A stretch of 64,000 nt of DNA from Bacillota bacterium (GCA_023392595.1 JAEVYU010000005.1:62001-126000); one strand, 5' to 3'. Positions 9,443 through 18,174 are shown, numbered from the stretch's first letter. Numbers and translations are program-made. The notes: a model not told the origin generated them from the letters alone.

Positions 9443-9476
9443 ACGTCTCCCCGGAATGGTCCTTGGGGAGACGTTT
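9443..9476 (+). terminator. Intercistronic hairpin after the solute-binding protein gene
   Basis: Perfect 11 bp stem AACGTCTCCCC / GGGGAGACGTT with a 12 nt loop and a short T run. Position between the binding-protein and permease genes suits partial termination or 3' mRNA protection, which keeps binding protein in excess over permeases. Confidence 0.85.
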
Positions 9477-9530
9477 TCAATACTCCACGAATATTATCAG
9501 ATTAAATTTCATGAAAGAAAGGTGTGGCGG

Positions 9531-10436
9531 ATGGGGCGCTTTGATTCACCAAAATTTTTTACCGCGGAACGTTCCCGGGTTACCTTTTGTTATCTGATGC
9601 TCTTGCCGATTTTGATTATGTTTCTTGTTTTACGAATCATCCCAATTGCCCAGACATTTTGGATGGGTTTTTTCGACTGGAAGCTCATCGGCAGCGGCCG
9701 TCCTTTCATCGGTATCGATAATTACCTGTCCTTGATGACCGATGATCAATTCTGGATCTCGATTTACAACACGTTTTTATATGCCGGGGCCAGTGTGATT
9801 CTTTGTCTCATCATTTCACTTCCAATCGCTGTGGCTTTGGCGAAAAAGATGAAATTCACCGGAATCTATCAAGCCATCTATTTTCTCCCGTTTATTACCC
9901 CGATGGTTCCGATGTCGGTGGCCTGGAAATGGATTTATGACCCGAAATACGGTATTTTGAACTTTCTCTTGTCTTTTGTTGGAATCAAACCCATTGGGTG
10001 GTTGATCTATCCCGGGATTGCCATTTGGGCGCTGATTTTAATGAACATTTGGAAAAACCTCGGATATAATATCGTCCTCTTGATAGTCGGATTGAAAAAT
10101 ATTTCTCCGGTATACTACGAGGCAGCCAGTATCGATGGTGCGGTCGGTTGGAACCGTTTCCGGTACATCACTCTTCCGCTGTTGAAACCGATGCTTTTGT
10201 ATGTAATCGTGACCTCAACCATTAATGCTTTTAACGTATTTACCCAGGTATACGTGATGACTCTGGGATCACAGGCGGCGCCGGGCCGGGCGGTTCGGGT
10301 TTTGTTATACGATATCTATGAAAACGGCTTTCGTTATTTCAGACTGGGTTATGCTTCGGCAGAAGCCGTCATTTTAACATTAATCGTGATTGCCCTGACC
10401 TTAATCCAGTTTAAAGCAGTTAAGTCTGAGGAATAG
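9531..10436 (+). CDS. CUT1 sugar ABC transporter permease (MalF-type)
   Basis: Integral membrane permease of 301 residues with about six membrane helices and the cytoplasmic EAA loop EAASIDGAVGWNRFRYITLP that docks the ATPase. An in-frame codon further upstream lies inside the intercistronic hairpin, so the ATG after GAAAGGTG is the better start. Partner of the following permease. No ATPase gene is in the locus; the importer probably uses a shared MsmX-type ATPase encoded elsewhere. Confidence 0.92.
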   Translation: MGRFDSPKFFTAERSRVTFCYLMLLPILIMFLVLRIIPIAQTFWMGFFDWKLIGSGRPFIGIDNYLSLMTDDQFWISIYNTFLYAGASVILCLIISLPIAVALAKKMKFTGIYQAIYFLPFITPMVPMSVAWKWIYDPKYGILNFLLSFVGIKPIGWLIYPGIAIWALILMNIWKNLGYNIVLLIVGLKNISPVYYEAASIDGAVGWNRFRYITLPLLKPMLLYVIVTSTINAFNVFTQVYVMTLGSQAAPGRAVRVLLYDIYENGFRYFRLGYASAEAVILTLIVIALTLIQFKAVKSEE

Positions 10437-10449
10437 GGGGTTGTTCAAG

Positions 10450-11292
10450 ATGGAAATCAGCTCAAGCCGTAGCAATTGGCTTGTTTCAATGATCAAACAT
10501 GCTTTGCTGTTATTCGGAGCCGTATTTATGGTTATTCCTTTTGTCTGGATGTTTTCAACATCCTTCAAACCCGAAGTGGAGGTTTTAGCTTGGCCGCCGC
10601 AAATTTTCCCGCAAAATCTCACTTTCCGGAATTTTGTTGAGCTGTTTGCCCAGGCTCCGTTTTTACGCTTCTTTATAAACAGCACGATTATTTCGATAAC
10701 TTCGACAGTAGTTGTTTTGTTCACTTCGATTATCGGAGGTTTTATTTTCGGTAAATACGCCTTCCCCGGACGGAATCTTTTATTTTCCCTGGTTTTAGTC
10801 ACCGCCATTGTCCCATTCGAAAGCTATATTATTCCTCTGTATACCACGATGGTTCAATGGCATTGGATCAATACTTACCAGGGAATCATCGCGCCTTATC
10901 TGGTGATGAGCTTTGGGATATTTCTAATGCGCCAGCATATCAGCTCGACCATCTCCGATGAACTGATGGATGCGGCGCGAATTGACGGCTGCTCGGAGTT
11001 CCGGATTTTGAAAGATATCGTCTTGCCGTTGACCAAATCTTCCGGCGGCGCCCTGGGTATTTTTGCCTTTACCCAGGCGTGGATGGCTTTTATGTGGCCG
11101 TTATTGATGGCGAATACCAAAGAAATGTTCAATATGGAATTGGGACTGACAATGTTCCAGTTTAAGTTCAGCACCAATTACAGCCTGTTGATGGCAGGTT
11201 CGGTACTTTCGGTATTGCCGATGATCTTGATTTTTGTAATATTACGAAGGCAAATCATTGAAAGCATCTCTTTAACCGGCTTAAAAAGCTGA
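10450..11292 (+). CDS. CUT1 sugar ABC transporter permease (MalG-type)
   Basis: Second permease subunit, 280 residues, about six membrane helices, EAA loop DAARIDGCSEFRILKDIVLP. The start chosen is the ATG preceded by AGGGGGTTG, 13 nt after the stop of the first permease gene. It forms the heterodimeric channel with the preceding gene product. The nagB gene follows 33 nt later, so importer and catabolic enzyme are very likely co-transcribed. Confidence 0.92.
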   Translation: MEISSSRSNWLVSMIKHALLLFGAVFMVIPFVWMFSTSFKPEVEVLAWPPQIFPQNLTFRNFVELFAQAPFLRFFINSTIISITSTVVVLFTSIIGGFIFGKYAFPGRNLLFSLVLVTAIVPFESYIIPLYTTMVQWHWINTYQGIIAPYLVMSFGIFLMRQHISSTISDELMDAARIDGCSEFRILKDIVLPLTKSSGGALGIFAFTQAWMAFMWPLLMANTKEMFNMELGLTMFQFKFSTNYSLLMAGSVLSVLPMILIFVILRRQIIESISLTGLKS

Positions 11293-11325
11293 GCAAATAT
11301 TACATCATGAAAGGACAGAAAGAAA

Positions 11326-12105
11326 ATGGAACCTAATGCGCAGAAGAAATTTACAGTGGATAAACTGGAAGTGAATATCTATCCGGACCGGGCGGAAATG
11401 GGCCGGGGAGTGGCCCAAGCAGTCGCCTCCAAAATCAAGGAGCTTCTGGCGAAACAAGAACGGGTGTCGATGGTCTTTGCGGCGGCCGCTTCCCAAAATG
11501 AATTTTTGGATTCCTTGGCTACAATCCCGGGCATTGACTGGTCCAGGGTCGTGGTATTTCATATGGACGAATATATTGGGCTCCCCGCAGGTCATCCCCA
11601 ATTGTTTGGCGTTTACTTAAGTAAAAAAATCTTTAACCGGGTGAAGCCAGGGAAAGTTTTTCTGCTTGACGGCCAGACAACTTCATTGGAGCGGGAGATG
11701 GAGCGATATACCCAACTCCTCAGGGAATATCCGCTGGATATCGCTTGTATCGGAATTGGAGAAAACGGCCACATCGCCTTTAACGACCCGGGCATTGCCG
11801 ACTTTAACGATCCGGTCCTGATCAAACTGGTGGAACCCGACTTGACCAGTCGCAACCAACAGGTCCATGATGGATGTTTCCAGTCACTAGCGGAGGTTCC
11901 GACCCAAGCCTATACGTTAACGATTCCCGCGCTGATTGCGGCGAAGTGGGTGTATTGCACGGTGCCCGGATCGACGAAGCGTCGAGCCGTTTATAATACT
12001 GTCCGCGGTGAAATCACTCCGGATTGCCCGGCTTCAGTTCTGAGAATGGTCGAGCATGCCGCTTTATTTGCAGATCGGGATTCGGCGGCCGATATTATGG
12101 CGTAA
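11326..12105 (+). CDS. nagB: Glucosamine-6-phosphate deaminase/isomerase family protein, copy 1
   Basis: NagB-family protein of 259 residues that would convert glucosamine-6-phosphate to fructose-6-phosphate and ammonia. The HMDEYIGLP segment (general base Asp81) and GIGENGHIAFNDP (ring-opening His149) are present. The last motif reads NDP where most NagB proteins have NEP. RBS AAAGGACAG. It follows the sugar permeases directly. A second copy about 87 percent identical follows in tandem. A related deaminase or isomerase on another amino sugar is possible. Confidence 0.85.
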   Translation: MEPNAQKKFTVDKLEVNIYPDRAEMGRGVAQAVASKIKELLAKQERVSMVFAAAASQNEFLDSLATIPGIDWSRVVVFHMDEYIGLPAGHPQLFGVYLSKKIFNRVKPGKVFLLDGQTTSLEREMERYTQLLREYPLDIACIGIGENGHIAFNDPGIADFNDPVLIKLVEPDLTSRNQQVHDGCFQSLAEVPTQAYTLTIPALIAAKWVYCTVPGSTKRRAVYNTVRGEITPDCPASVLRMVEHAALFADRDSAADIMA

Positions 12106-12120
12106 CCTATGGACCCTTTA

Positions 12121-12175
12121 GGATGATGAAATTTTGATGTCATCCGTATGTACGCGGCGGCAGTTACTGGCCGCC
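12121..12175 (+). promoter_or_regulatory. Two small hairpins between the nagB copies
   Basis: GGATGA / TCATCC (12121-12146) and GGCGGC / GCCGCC (12156-12175) form short stems without a long T run. They could tune relative expression of the two copies or mark the duplication junction. No stronger claim is supported. Confidence 0.4.
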
Positions 12176-12238
12176 ATCTGCCTTAAAACTTTTCATGGGG
12201 ATGCTACCGCAGCAACATCCTGAAAGGACAGAAAGAAA

Positions 12239-13018
12239 ATGGAAGATAACGCGCAGAAGCAATTTTCAGTGGATAAACTTAAAGTGAATGTCTATCCGAA
12301 CCGGGCGGAAATGGGTCGGGGGGTGGCCGATGCAGTTGCCTCCAAAATCAAGGAGCTTTTGACGAAACAGGAACGGGTTTCGATGGTCTTTGGGGCTGCC
12401 CCCTCCCAAAATGAATTTTTGGATTCTTTGGCTACAATCCCGGGCATTGACTGGTCCAGGGTCGTGGCATTTCATATGGACGAATATATCGGGCTCCCGG
12501 CGGGCCATTCCCAATTGTTTGGCGTGTACTTACGTAAAAAGATTTTTGACCGGGTGAAGCCGGGGAAAGTTTTTCTGTTGAACGGCCAGACAACTTCATT
12601 AAAGCGGGAGATGGAGCGATATACCAAATTTCTCAGGGAATATCCGCTGGATATCGCCTGTATCGGAATTGGAGAAAACGGCCACATCGCCTTTAACGAC
12701 CCGGGTATTGCCGACTTTAATGATCCGGACGCGATTAAACTGGTGGAACCCGACTTGACCAGTCGCAACCAGCAGGTCCATGATGGGTGTTTCCGGTCGT
12801 TGGCGGAGGTTCCGACGCAAGCCTATACGTTAACGATTCCCGCGCTGACTGCGGCGAGATGGGTGTATTGTACGGTACCCGGCCCGACAAAGCGCCAAGC
12901 CGTTTATAATACTGTCCGCGGCAAGGTCTCTCCTGCTTGCCCGGCGTCAATTCTCAGAATGACCGAGCACGCCGCTTTATTTGCAGATCGGGATTCGGCA
13001 GCCGATATTATGGTGTAA
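12239..13018 (+). CDS. nagB: Glucosamine-6-phosphate deaminase/isomerase family protein, copy 2
   Basis: Same length (259 residues) as the preceding gene, with about 33 amino acid differences and the same active-site motifs HMDEYIGLP and GIGENGHIAFNDP. The leader sequence before the start (CTGAAAGGACAGAAAGAAAA) is almost identical to that of copy 1, so the duplication included the ribosome binding site. Several changes alter charge (D21N, E15K, E121K, R to Q near residue 220), so the copies may differ in regulation, oligomer interface or substrate. Both frames are intact, which argues against simple decay. Confidence 0.85.
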   Translation: MEDNAQKQFSVDKLKVNVYPNRAEMGRGVADAVASKIKELLTKQERVSMVFGAAPSQNEFLDSLATIPGIDWSRVVAFHMDEYIGLPAGHSQLFGVYLRKKIFDRVKPGKVFLLNGQTTSLKREMERYTKFLREYPLDIACIGIGENGHIAFNDPGIADFNDPDAIKLVEPDLTSRNQQVHDGCFRSLAEVPTQAYTLTIPALTAARWVYCTVPGPTKRQAVYNTVRGKVSPACPASILRMTEHAALFADRDSAADIMV

Positions 13019-13061
13019 CCCATCCCCCCTTGCGTTGATGAAATTATGAATGGAGCCCTTC

Positions 13062-13994
13062 ATGGACTTATTTGTATCTTCAGTCGATATTACATGGCGA
13101 GTATTGATCGTTTTCTCCCTGGCGATTTTTGGAATTATCGCCAGAAAATGCGGGTTCCTAAGGGAAGAGGCCAGAATGTCTTTTGCCGACGTCATGTGGA
13201 ACATTACTTTGCCACCTTTGGTTTTTGTCTCCATGACCGCAGATGTGAATTGGGGCCGGCTCATGACCGGTATGATTGCTCCGGCCGTCGCCTTGCTATT
13301 GGTAATTTTGCTATCCTTCGGAGGCATGGTATTGGGAAGGCGGTTGTCGCTGACCGCCGACCGCCTTAAGACTTTCCAGATCCTCTGTGCGATGCCCAAT
13401 TCGGCGTTTATTGGGTTTCCAGTGGTTTTATCGATCTATGGACATCAAGGATTGGCCTACGCAGTTTTATATGATGTCGGGACCACGGTTGCCTTCTGTT
13501 CAATTGCCATCATGATCATGAGAGGCGGTGGTGATTGGGGTGAAAATTGGAAATCTTTGCTTAGCCCGGCGCTGGTTGCGGTAATTTGTGGGTTGTTCAT
13601 CAATTGGTTGGGAATCAAGATTCCCCCTTTGATTCTGGCCCCGTTGCGAATCATGGGGGATGCTACGGTTCCTCTGGCTATGTTACTGATGGGCTATACT
13701 CTTGGCGGCCTTAAACTTGGATTTAACTCACTTACCTGGGAGTTGGGGCTTGTTTGTCTTTTGAAACTTTTGCTCTGCCCAATCCTTGCCTATCTTGTGT
13801 TACTGCCGCTTCCGATTACCCCTCTGGTGAAAACGGTAATCGTCCTGGAGACCGCCATGCCCAGTATGGCCAGTACCACCGTACTGGTTGAAAAATTCAA
13901 AGGGGATGGGGAATTCGCGGCAACCGGAATATTGGCGACGACGGTATTCAGTATTTTTACGATTCCACTCGTTGCTATATTCCTGGCCTTTTGA
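13062..13994 (+). CDS. AEC-family (auxin efflux carrier) transporter
   Basis: Integral membrane protein of about 310 residues with ten hydrophobic segments in two related halves, typical of the bile/arsenite/auxin-efflux superfamily; LLMGYTLGG and the broken helix MPNSAFIGFPV are characteristic. An upstream ATG at 13050 is possible, but the ATG at 13062 has GGAG at ideal spacing. It is 43 nt after nagB copy 2 and probably in the same operon. Bacterial relatives carry organic acids such as malate or malonate; here it may export or import an acid linked to amino-sugar use. Confidence 0.85.
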   Translation: MDLFVSSVDITWRVLIVFSLAIFGIIARKCGFLREEARMSFADVMWNITLPPLVFVSMTADVNWGRLMTGMIAPAVALLLVILLSFGGMVLGRRLSLTADRLKTFQILCAMPNSAFIGFPVVLSIYGHQGLAYAVLYDVGTTVAFCSIAIMIMRGGGDWGENWKSLLSPALVAVICGLFINWLGIKIPPLILAPLRIMGDATVPLAMLLMGYTLGGLKLGFNSLTWELGLVCLLKLLLCPILAYLVLLPLPITPLVKTVIVLETAMPSMASTTVLVEKFKGDGEFAATGILATTVFSIFTIPLVAIFLAF

Positions 13995-14031
13995 TTTGAG
14001 TCAAAAATTTTGGGAAACGGGGAATGACAGC

Positions 14032-14367
14032 ATGAAATGTTTCATCCGTTTGGCCGACGTCGCGCCTATCGGTGAGGATGGACATTTGTCCTACGAAATG
14101 TTAACTGAAAACAACGGTTGTGTGGCAGGTTGTTCCGCCGGTATTAGCGTTTTTTCGGAGACCGAATACCCTTTGCCGGCGGTGCATGATGATCAGGAAG
14201 GTTTTTTGGTTCTTGAGGGTTCAGGTTCGGCTAGGGTCGGGGAAGCAGAGTTCCTTATCGAACCGGAGGTCTCTTTTATCGTTCCAGCGGGGACCCCCCA
14301 TTGCATTAAAAAGGATCCTGCCTCCACACTGCTCAAAGTGTTCTGGTTTCACAGTGCGGTAAAGTAA
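14032..14367 (+). CDS. Small cupin-domain protein
   Basis: Protein of 111 residues; the start is the ATG after ACGGGGAATGAC. A single cupin barrel is visible through FLVLEGSGSARVGEAEFLI and VPAGTPHCIKK, where the His is a likely metal ligand; the first HxH pair is reduced to a single His (AVHDDQEGF), so metal coordination may be incomplete. It ends the amino-sugar operon. Function unknown; a sugar-binding accessory or isomerase is possible. Confidence 0.8.
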   Translation: MKCFIRLADVAPIGEDGHLSYEMLTENNGCVAGCSAGISVFSETEYPLPAVHDDQEGFLVLEGSGSARVGEAEFLIEPEVSFIVPAGTPHCIKKDPASTLLKVFWFHSAVK

Positions 14368-14393
14368 GAAAAGCGCTTGTTTCAAAAACTAAG

Positions 14394-14523
14394 AGGCTGT
14401 CTAAAAAGTAATGGAAACAATTAAGAAATACAATAGATAGGTCGTTCAATCGATTGATGTTACGATATTGTATTTTTTTATTGCGCGTGCGTGAATGCAC
14501 AAGATTACCTTTTGGGATAGCCT
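14394..14523 (+). mobile_element. MITE-like element with nested inverted repeats
   Basis: The ends AGGCTGTCTAAAAAGTAAT (14394-14412) and ATTACCTTTTGGGATAGCCT (14504-14523) are imperfect terminal inverted repeats; an inner pair AAATACAATA / TATTGTATTT is nested inside. No coding capacity. The end sequence is shared with the hairpin at 3872-3936 and resembles CTGTC-AAAAGT ends seen on Firmicutes insertion sequences. It also can terminate transcription of the cupin gene upstream. Confidence 0.6.
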
Positions 14524-14608
14524 TTTTTGATTTGAGGGCGTTGTGAAGCTAAAGCATGAAATGGTGAGTTCTCCCGGCAAATCAATAAAAAATCAGGTAA
14601 GCCTGCAA

Positions 14609-14708
14609 GGTAGTCATCCACCCTGACTTTGCCCGGCTAGCTGGCTAGCTGATGGCAACGAAGTCGCGCATCAATGCGCGCGAAAATACCGCTAGGGTGG
14701 CTGTTCGA
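14609..14708 (+). repeat. Structured repeat family B, copy 1
   Basis: Core shared with 25619-25700: GTAGTCA, outer arm CCACCCT, inner hairpin CGCGCATCAATGCGCG, GAAAATACCGC, closing arm AGGGTGG, TGTTCGA. The closing pair position is T-A here and C-G in copy 2, a compensatory change. The middle loop is longer here. Same strand in both copies. Could be a structured RNA, a cis-element, or a nonautonomous repeat. Confidence 0.7.
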
Positions 14709-14711
14709 CGG

Positions 14712-14730
14712 CGGCTCGCAAAACGAGCCG
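14712..14730 (+). promoter_or_regulatory. Perfect small hairpin after repeat B copy 1
   Basis: CGGCTCG and CGAGCCG form a 7 bp stem with loop CAAAA. There is no T run. It directly follows the repeat element and may be part of the same transcript structure. Confidence 0.5.
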
Positions 14731-14828
14731 AAGAATCTGGGTTAAAAGTATTCTCTAAGTAGTCCTCCAATATGAAATGACCGACTTACTCCATGGAGCT
14801 TTATCGGAGAGAGAAGTCGGTATATTCC

Positions 14829-14889
14829 TTGACAGATTGCCAAAAATGAAGTAATTTTGAAATAAGAGCATGTTAGTTTTAACTAACAT
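14829..14889 (+). promoter_or_regulatory. Sigma-A promoter and palindromic operator of the ZIP transporter gene
   Basis: TTGACA (14829-14834), 17 bp spacer, TAATTT (14852-14857); then the 20 bp inverted repeat ATGTTAGTTTTAACTAACAT at 14870-14889, placed at about +6 to +25. Palindromes with TTAG/CTAA arms at this position are typical of DtxR/MntR-family metal repressors, so metal-repressed transcription of the transporter is likely. The repressor gene is not in the window. Confidence 0.65.
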
Positions 14890-15002
14890 TCAACCGGTGT
14901 TAGGATGGGTTGGCCCAATTTCGTTACTTTCATCGAATATACGGAGAAATCTATATTTGACTTCCGGAGCTAAAAATTGAGAATGGAAAGGGGTTTTATC
15001 CA

Positions 15003-15818
15003 ATGCAAACCAATTTTCTAAATGGCCTGAGCCCGCTCCATCAGGCGCTTATAGCAACCGGTTTTACATGGTTGGTTACAGCCCTTGGCGCAGGGCTGGT
15101 ATTTTTTTTTAAAAGCATCAATCGAAAAATTTTAGACTCGATGCTGGGGTTTGCCGCCGGAGTGATGATTGCCGCCAGTTTTTGGTCGCTCTTGGCTCCC
15201 GCCATTCAAATGTCCGAAGAATCGGGGAATTTACCATGGCTAGCGCCATTAATCGGTTTTTTGGCCGGCGGTGTTTTTTTAAAAATAGCGGATTCCCTGA
15301 TTCCCCATTTACATCTGGGGATGCCCCTTGAAAAAGCGGAGGGAGTTAAAACCAGATGGAAACGGAGCATTCTGTTGGTTACGGCGATTACCCTGCATAA
15401 TATTCCTGAAGGATTGGCGGTTGGTGTGGCGTTTGGCGCGGTCGCCGCCGATATCCCCTCAGCCACTCTTGCCGGAGCGGCGGCTTTGGCATTGGGGATC
15501 GGTATTCAAAATTTTCCGGAGGGCGCGGCGGTCTCGATCCCCCTTCGGCGGGAAGGACTTTCCCGGTTTAAAAGTTTCTGGTATGGACAGTTGTCGGGGA
15601 TGGTAGAGCCGGTTGCGGGAATTATCGGCGTAGTGGCGGTGCTGGTTATGAGGCCGTTATTACCGTATGCATTGTCATTTGCGGCAGGGGCCATGATTTA
15701 TGTTGTGGTGGAAGAACTGATACCGGAAGCTCAGTCATCCGGTAATTCCGATTTTGCCACCATGGGTACAATGTTGGGGTTTGCTGTCATGATGCTCCTG
15801 GATGTTGGTCTTGGTTGA
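15003..15818 (+). CDS. ZIP-family metal transporter
   Basis: Inner-membrane divalent metal importer of 271 residues with eight predicted helices. The ZIP signature helices are clear: TLHNIPEGLAVGVAFG (TM4) and NFPEGAAVSIPL (TM5), which supply the His/Asn/Glu metal site; this pattern fits the GufA/ZupT branch. RBS AAAGGGG before the ATG. It has its own promoter with a metal-repressor-like palindrome. Zinc, manganese or iron are all possible substrates; the separate Zur-ZnuABC locus 6 kb away makes Mn or Fe as plausible as Zn. Confidence 0.92.
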   Translation: MQTNFLNGLSPLHQALIATGFTWLVTALGAGLVFFFKSINRKILDSMLGFAAGVMIAASFWSLLAPAIQMSEESGNLPWLAPLIGFLAGGVFLKIADSLIPHLHLGMPLEKAEGVKTRWKRSILLVTAITLHNIPEGLAVGVAFGAVAADIPSATLAGAAALALGIGIQNFPEGAAVSIPLRREGLSRFKSFWYGQLSGMVEPVAGIIGVVAVLVMRPLLPYALSFAAGAMIYVVVEELIPEAQSSGNSDFATMGTMLGFAVMMLLDVGLG

Positions 15819-16364
15819 AATGAAATTCACTCCATGTAAAAAATGAGCAATCGAAAAAAATTGAGCATAAGCTCGAACCTCTTAAAGATGACGGGGCGGA
15901 TAAATTGTTTATACCGCCGCGGAGTATGAAGACAGGAAATAGCGTACCCGAAAGTGATTGTTGAGGATGAAAAAGCTGTCGAGCTGCTAAACCGGCTCGA
16001 TTAGTTTTTTTCAAGCATGTCAAAGATCAAGGAATTTTTCCGCACCATCCCTCAAATCGAAAGAGTAACCGCTTTTCATCGTTGAAGTTTTTCCCCGGAA
16101 TAGGTGGATCGATCCTTATGAATGTTTTTTCTAGATTGATCGGGGTTTTATGATGATATTTTCATTGTTGCATTTCCTTGCGTCATAACACAATTAAATA
16201 TTTCCCGGGAAATTCAGGGGATATTAAAAAAGTATTATTTTTCTGAAAATTATTATTGTAGACTCGATTTCAATTATGATTTACAATAAATAGGTAAATG
16301 TGGTAAAACAAGGTACAAAAAGAGTGCTTTGAATGGAAGGGTCATGAAAAAAAGGGAGGGTAAG
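15819..16364. other. Intergenic region before the GH5-ricin gene
   Basis: No supported gene. A stretch near 15945-16005 reads as a short peptide tail (about 20 codons ending at a TAG) without a start or upstream frame, perhaps a remnant. The last 150 bp are very AT-rich and probably contain the promoter of the glycosidase gene. Confidence 0.45.
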
Positions 16365-17783
16365 ATGATGAAAAGCAAAAATTTGATGCGGCTGCTATTT
16401 ACGATCGTTATTGGATTGAGTGTAATGAATATCCATGTTACCAGTGTTCATTCAGCTACCAGCCAATTCAAGGGTGTAAACTGGGCTGACTCCAGGGATA
16501 ACTTTGTCGATGGTGTTTTATATGTTTCAGGACTCAGTTCCACGGATACTTATTCATCCGCTTCAACGGTAGCGGACAGAGTGATCACCGGGCTCATGTC
16601 CCTGACGGGTTCTAACAGTGTCCGGATGCCCATTAATGAAACCACGGTTTCCGGCTATTGGAGTACCTACACAGGGGCTATCGATAAAGCCCTTGAAAAA
16701 GGAAAGGTCATCCTCTGTTATTGGGCTTATAGTGGCGGAAAGCCGGCAAATACCACAGCTTTTTGGAATATGTGGACAACCGTCGTAAGTAGATACGGTA
16801 GCAACTCCAATTGCTATTTTGAACCAATTAACGAGCCCTACGGTTATAGTGCGACCGATTTGTGCAATTTGTATTATACCTGGATTACCAGCTATTCCAG
16901 CGTGCCCCAGAGCCGGGTGATTCTCGATGGGAGCGGGTATGCTCAAAATGTTTCCAATGTCGGCGGCGACAGCCGCTTAAGCAATTGTTTGTTGGCCGTA
17001 CATGATTATTCATTTTTTGTTTCCGACCCCTATCGAACCGAAGGCGAGTGGCAAAATCATCTCGCCGGCTATGTTGGCAGCTATGCCAGCCGTACCGTTT
17101 GCACGGAATGGGGTTACCCGAATAGCCCCGGTACCAAGAATGGCGTTTCTTATGATTATATCGACTATAATGCTACCTCAAGCAGTACTTTCTTTTATTA
17201 TTATTGCCGAGGGCTTAGCAACGAATTGCGCGGGTTGGGAATGGGGAGCTTTTATTGGCCCGGTTTAAGGGACGGAGATTGGTATAGTATGACCACAAAG
17301 AGTGGCAGCGGGTCAAATATTGCATTATCAATTTCTAACGTTTCCGGCCTTTTCCGGCTTAAATATGCCTGGGGCGACAACGGTATCAAAATTAAGAATG
17401 TTGCCACCGGTTTATACCTGGACGGTATGGGCCGGACAGCGGATGGCTCCAATGCCGGTCAATATGGCAGCAGTTCCGGCGACAACCAGCAATGGGCAAT
17501 TGAAGGTGCGGGAAGTTATGTAAAAATTAAGAACCGGGCCACCGGATTGTATTTGGATGGTTGCGGGCGGATAGCCGACGGTTCCATTTGCGCTCAATAT
17601 AGCGGCAGTTCCAGTAGTAACCAGCAGTGGACTCAGGAAATATCCGGAAGTTATGTCAAGTTTAAGAACCGGACGACCGGATTATATTTAGACGGGGCAG
17701 GAGTGACTTTGAATGGCTCTGATTTGAAACAATATAGCAGTAGTTCCAGTAATAATCAAAAATGGGCGGTTGTAGTTCCCTAA
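16365..17783 (+). CDS. Secreted GH5-type glycoside hydrolase with ricin-type beta-trefoil domain
   Basis: Protein of 472 residues; start ATG after GGGAGGGTAAG (an adjacent ATG 3 nt later is equivalent). Signal peptide of about 30 residues ends near VHSA, without lipobox Cys. The catalytic domain (about 35-330) is cellulase-like: NSVRMPINE, FEPINEP with the acid Glu, and CTEWGYP with the nucleophile Glu. The C-terminal 130 residues contain three repeats of GLYLDG ... DGS ... QQW (last QKW), a ricin B / CBM13-like trefoil with all three subdomains. Substrate (cellulose, xylan or other glucan) cannot be fixed. It carries no CBM2, unlike the two enzymes at the window start. Confidence 0.87.
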   Translation: MMKSKNLMRLLFTIVIGLSVMNIHVTSVHSATSQFKGVNWADSRDNFVDGVLYVSGLSSTDTYSSASTVADRVITGLMSLTGSNSVRMPINETTVSGYWSTYTGAIDKALEKGKVILCYWAYSGGKPANTTAFWNMWTTVVSRYGSNSNCYFEPINEPYGYSATDLCNLYYTWITSYSSVPQSRVILDGSGYAQNVSNVGGDSRLSNCLLAVHDYSFFVSDPYRTEGEWQNHLAGYVGSYASRTVCTEWGYPNSPGTKNGVSYDYIDYNATSSSTFFYYYCRGLSNELRGLGMGSFYWPGLRDGDWYSMTTKSGSGSNIALSISNVSGLFRLKYAWGDNGIKIKNVATGLYLDGMGRTADGSNAGQYGSSSGDNQQWAIEGAGSYVKIKNRATGLYLDGCGRIADGSICAQYSGSSSSNQQWTQEISGSYVKFKNRTTGLYLDGAGVTLNGSDLKQYSSSSSNNQKWAVVVP

Positions 17784-17882
17784 TAACTTCGGGAATTGCT
17801 GATGTTCCAAATTGATTTAATGTTTAACCGGGCCTGGACGATGAACACCGGCAAAAGAAAAGGACTTAAATAGCAGATTAAC

Positions 17883-17988
17883 TAGTAAAACGTTCTCTAA
17901 GTAATTACTCAATGATTGTGAACGTTTTACTTAAGTAGAGCGTATCTTCCCCATCTTTGATTGCCATTTATTTACGATACGCTCTACT
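17883..17988 (-). repeat. Twin-palindrome dispersed repeat, copy 2 (inverted)
   Basis: Reverse complement of the 2164-2268 element with about ten differences and one single-base indel. Both stems are perfect here: TAGTAAAACGTTC-type arms and GATACGCTCTACT with AGTAGAGCGTATC. It lies 100 bp downstream of the GH5-ricin gene, so both copies follow glycosidase genes. Confidence 0.85.
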
Positions 17989-18174
17989 AGATTTTATGGA
18001 TTTATAGGATTTTTATTTCCGGCCCCCCTAGTGTTCCAGTTGTTTTTTACAAAGGACAACTTTTCGGATTTTAATCCTGTAAATCCTTCTCCATTAATTT
18101 TTGGGAAGCATATTCCTTCACATTTCCATGAAGATGGTTTCGGTTATGGGTTTTCCTTCTATGGTTACCGTTTT
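17989..18174. other. AT-rich intergenic region between convergent genes
   Basis: Lies between the GH5-ricin gene (+) and the TIGR03943-like gene (-). No open frame or strong terminator was recognised apart from the repeat copy just before it. Confidence 0.5.

Noticed and set aside
12239..13018. Second nagB as an assembly artefact
   Set aside because: About 33 amino acid differences and distinct flanks show a real second copy.
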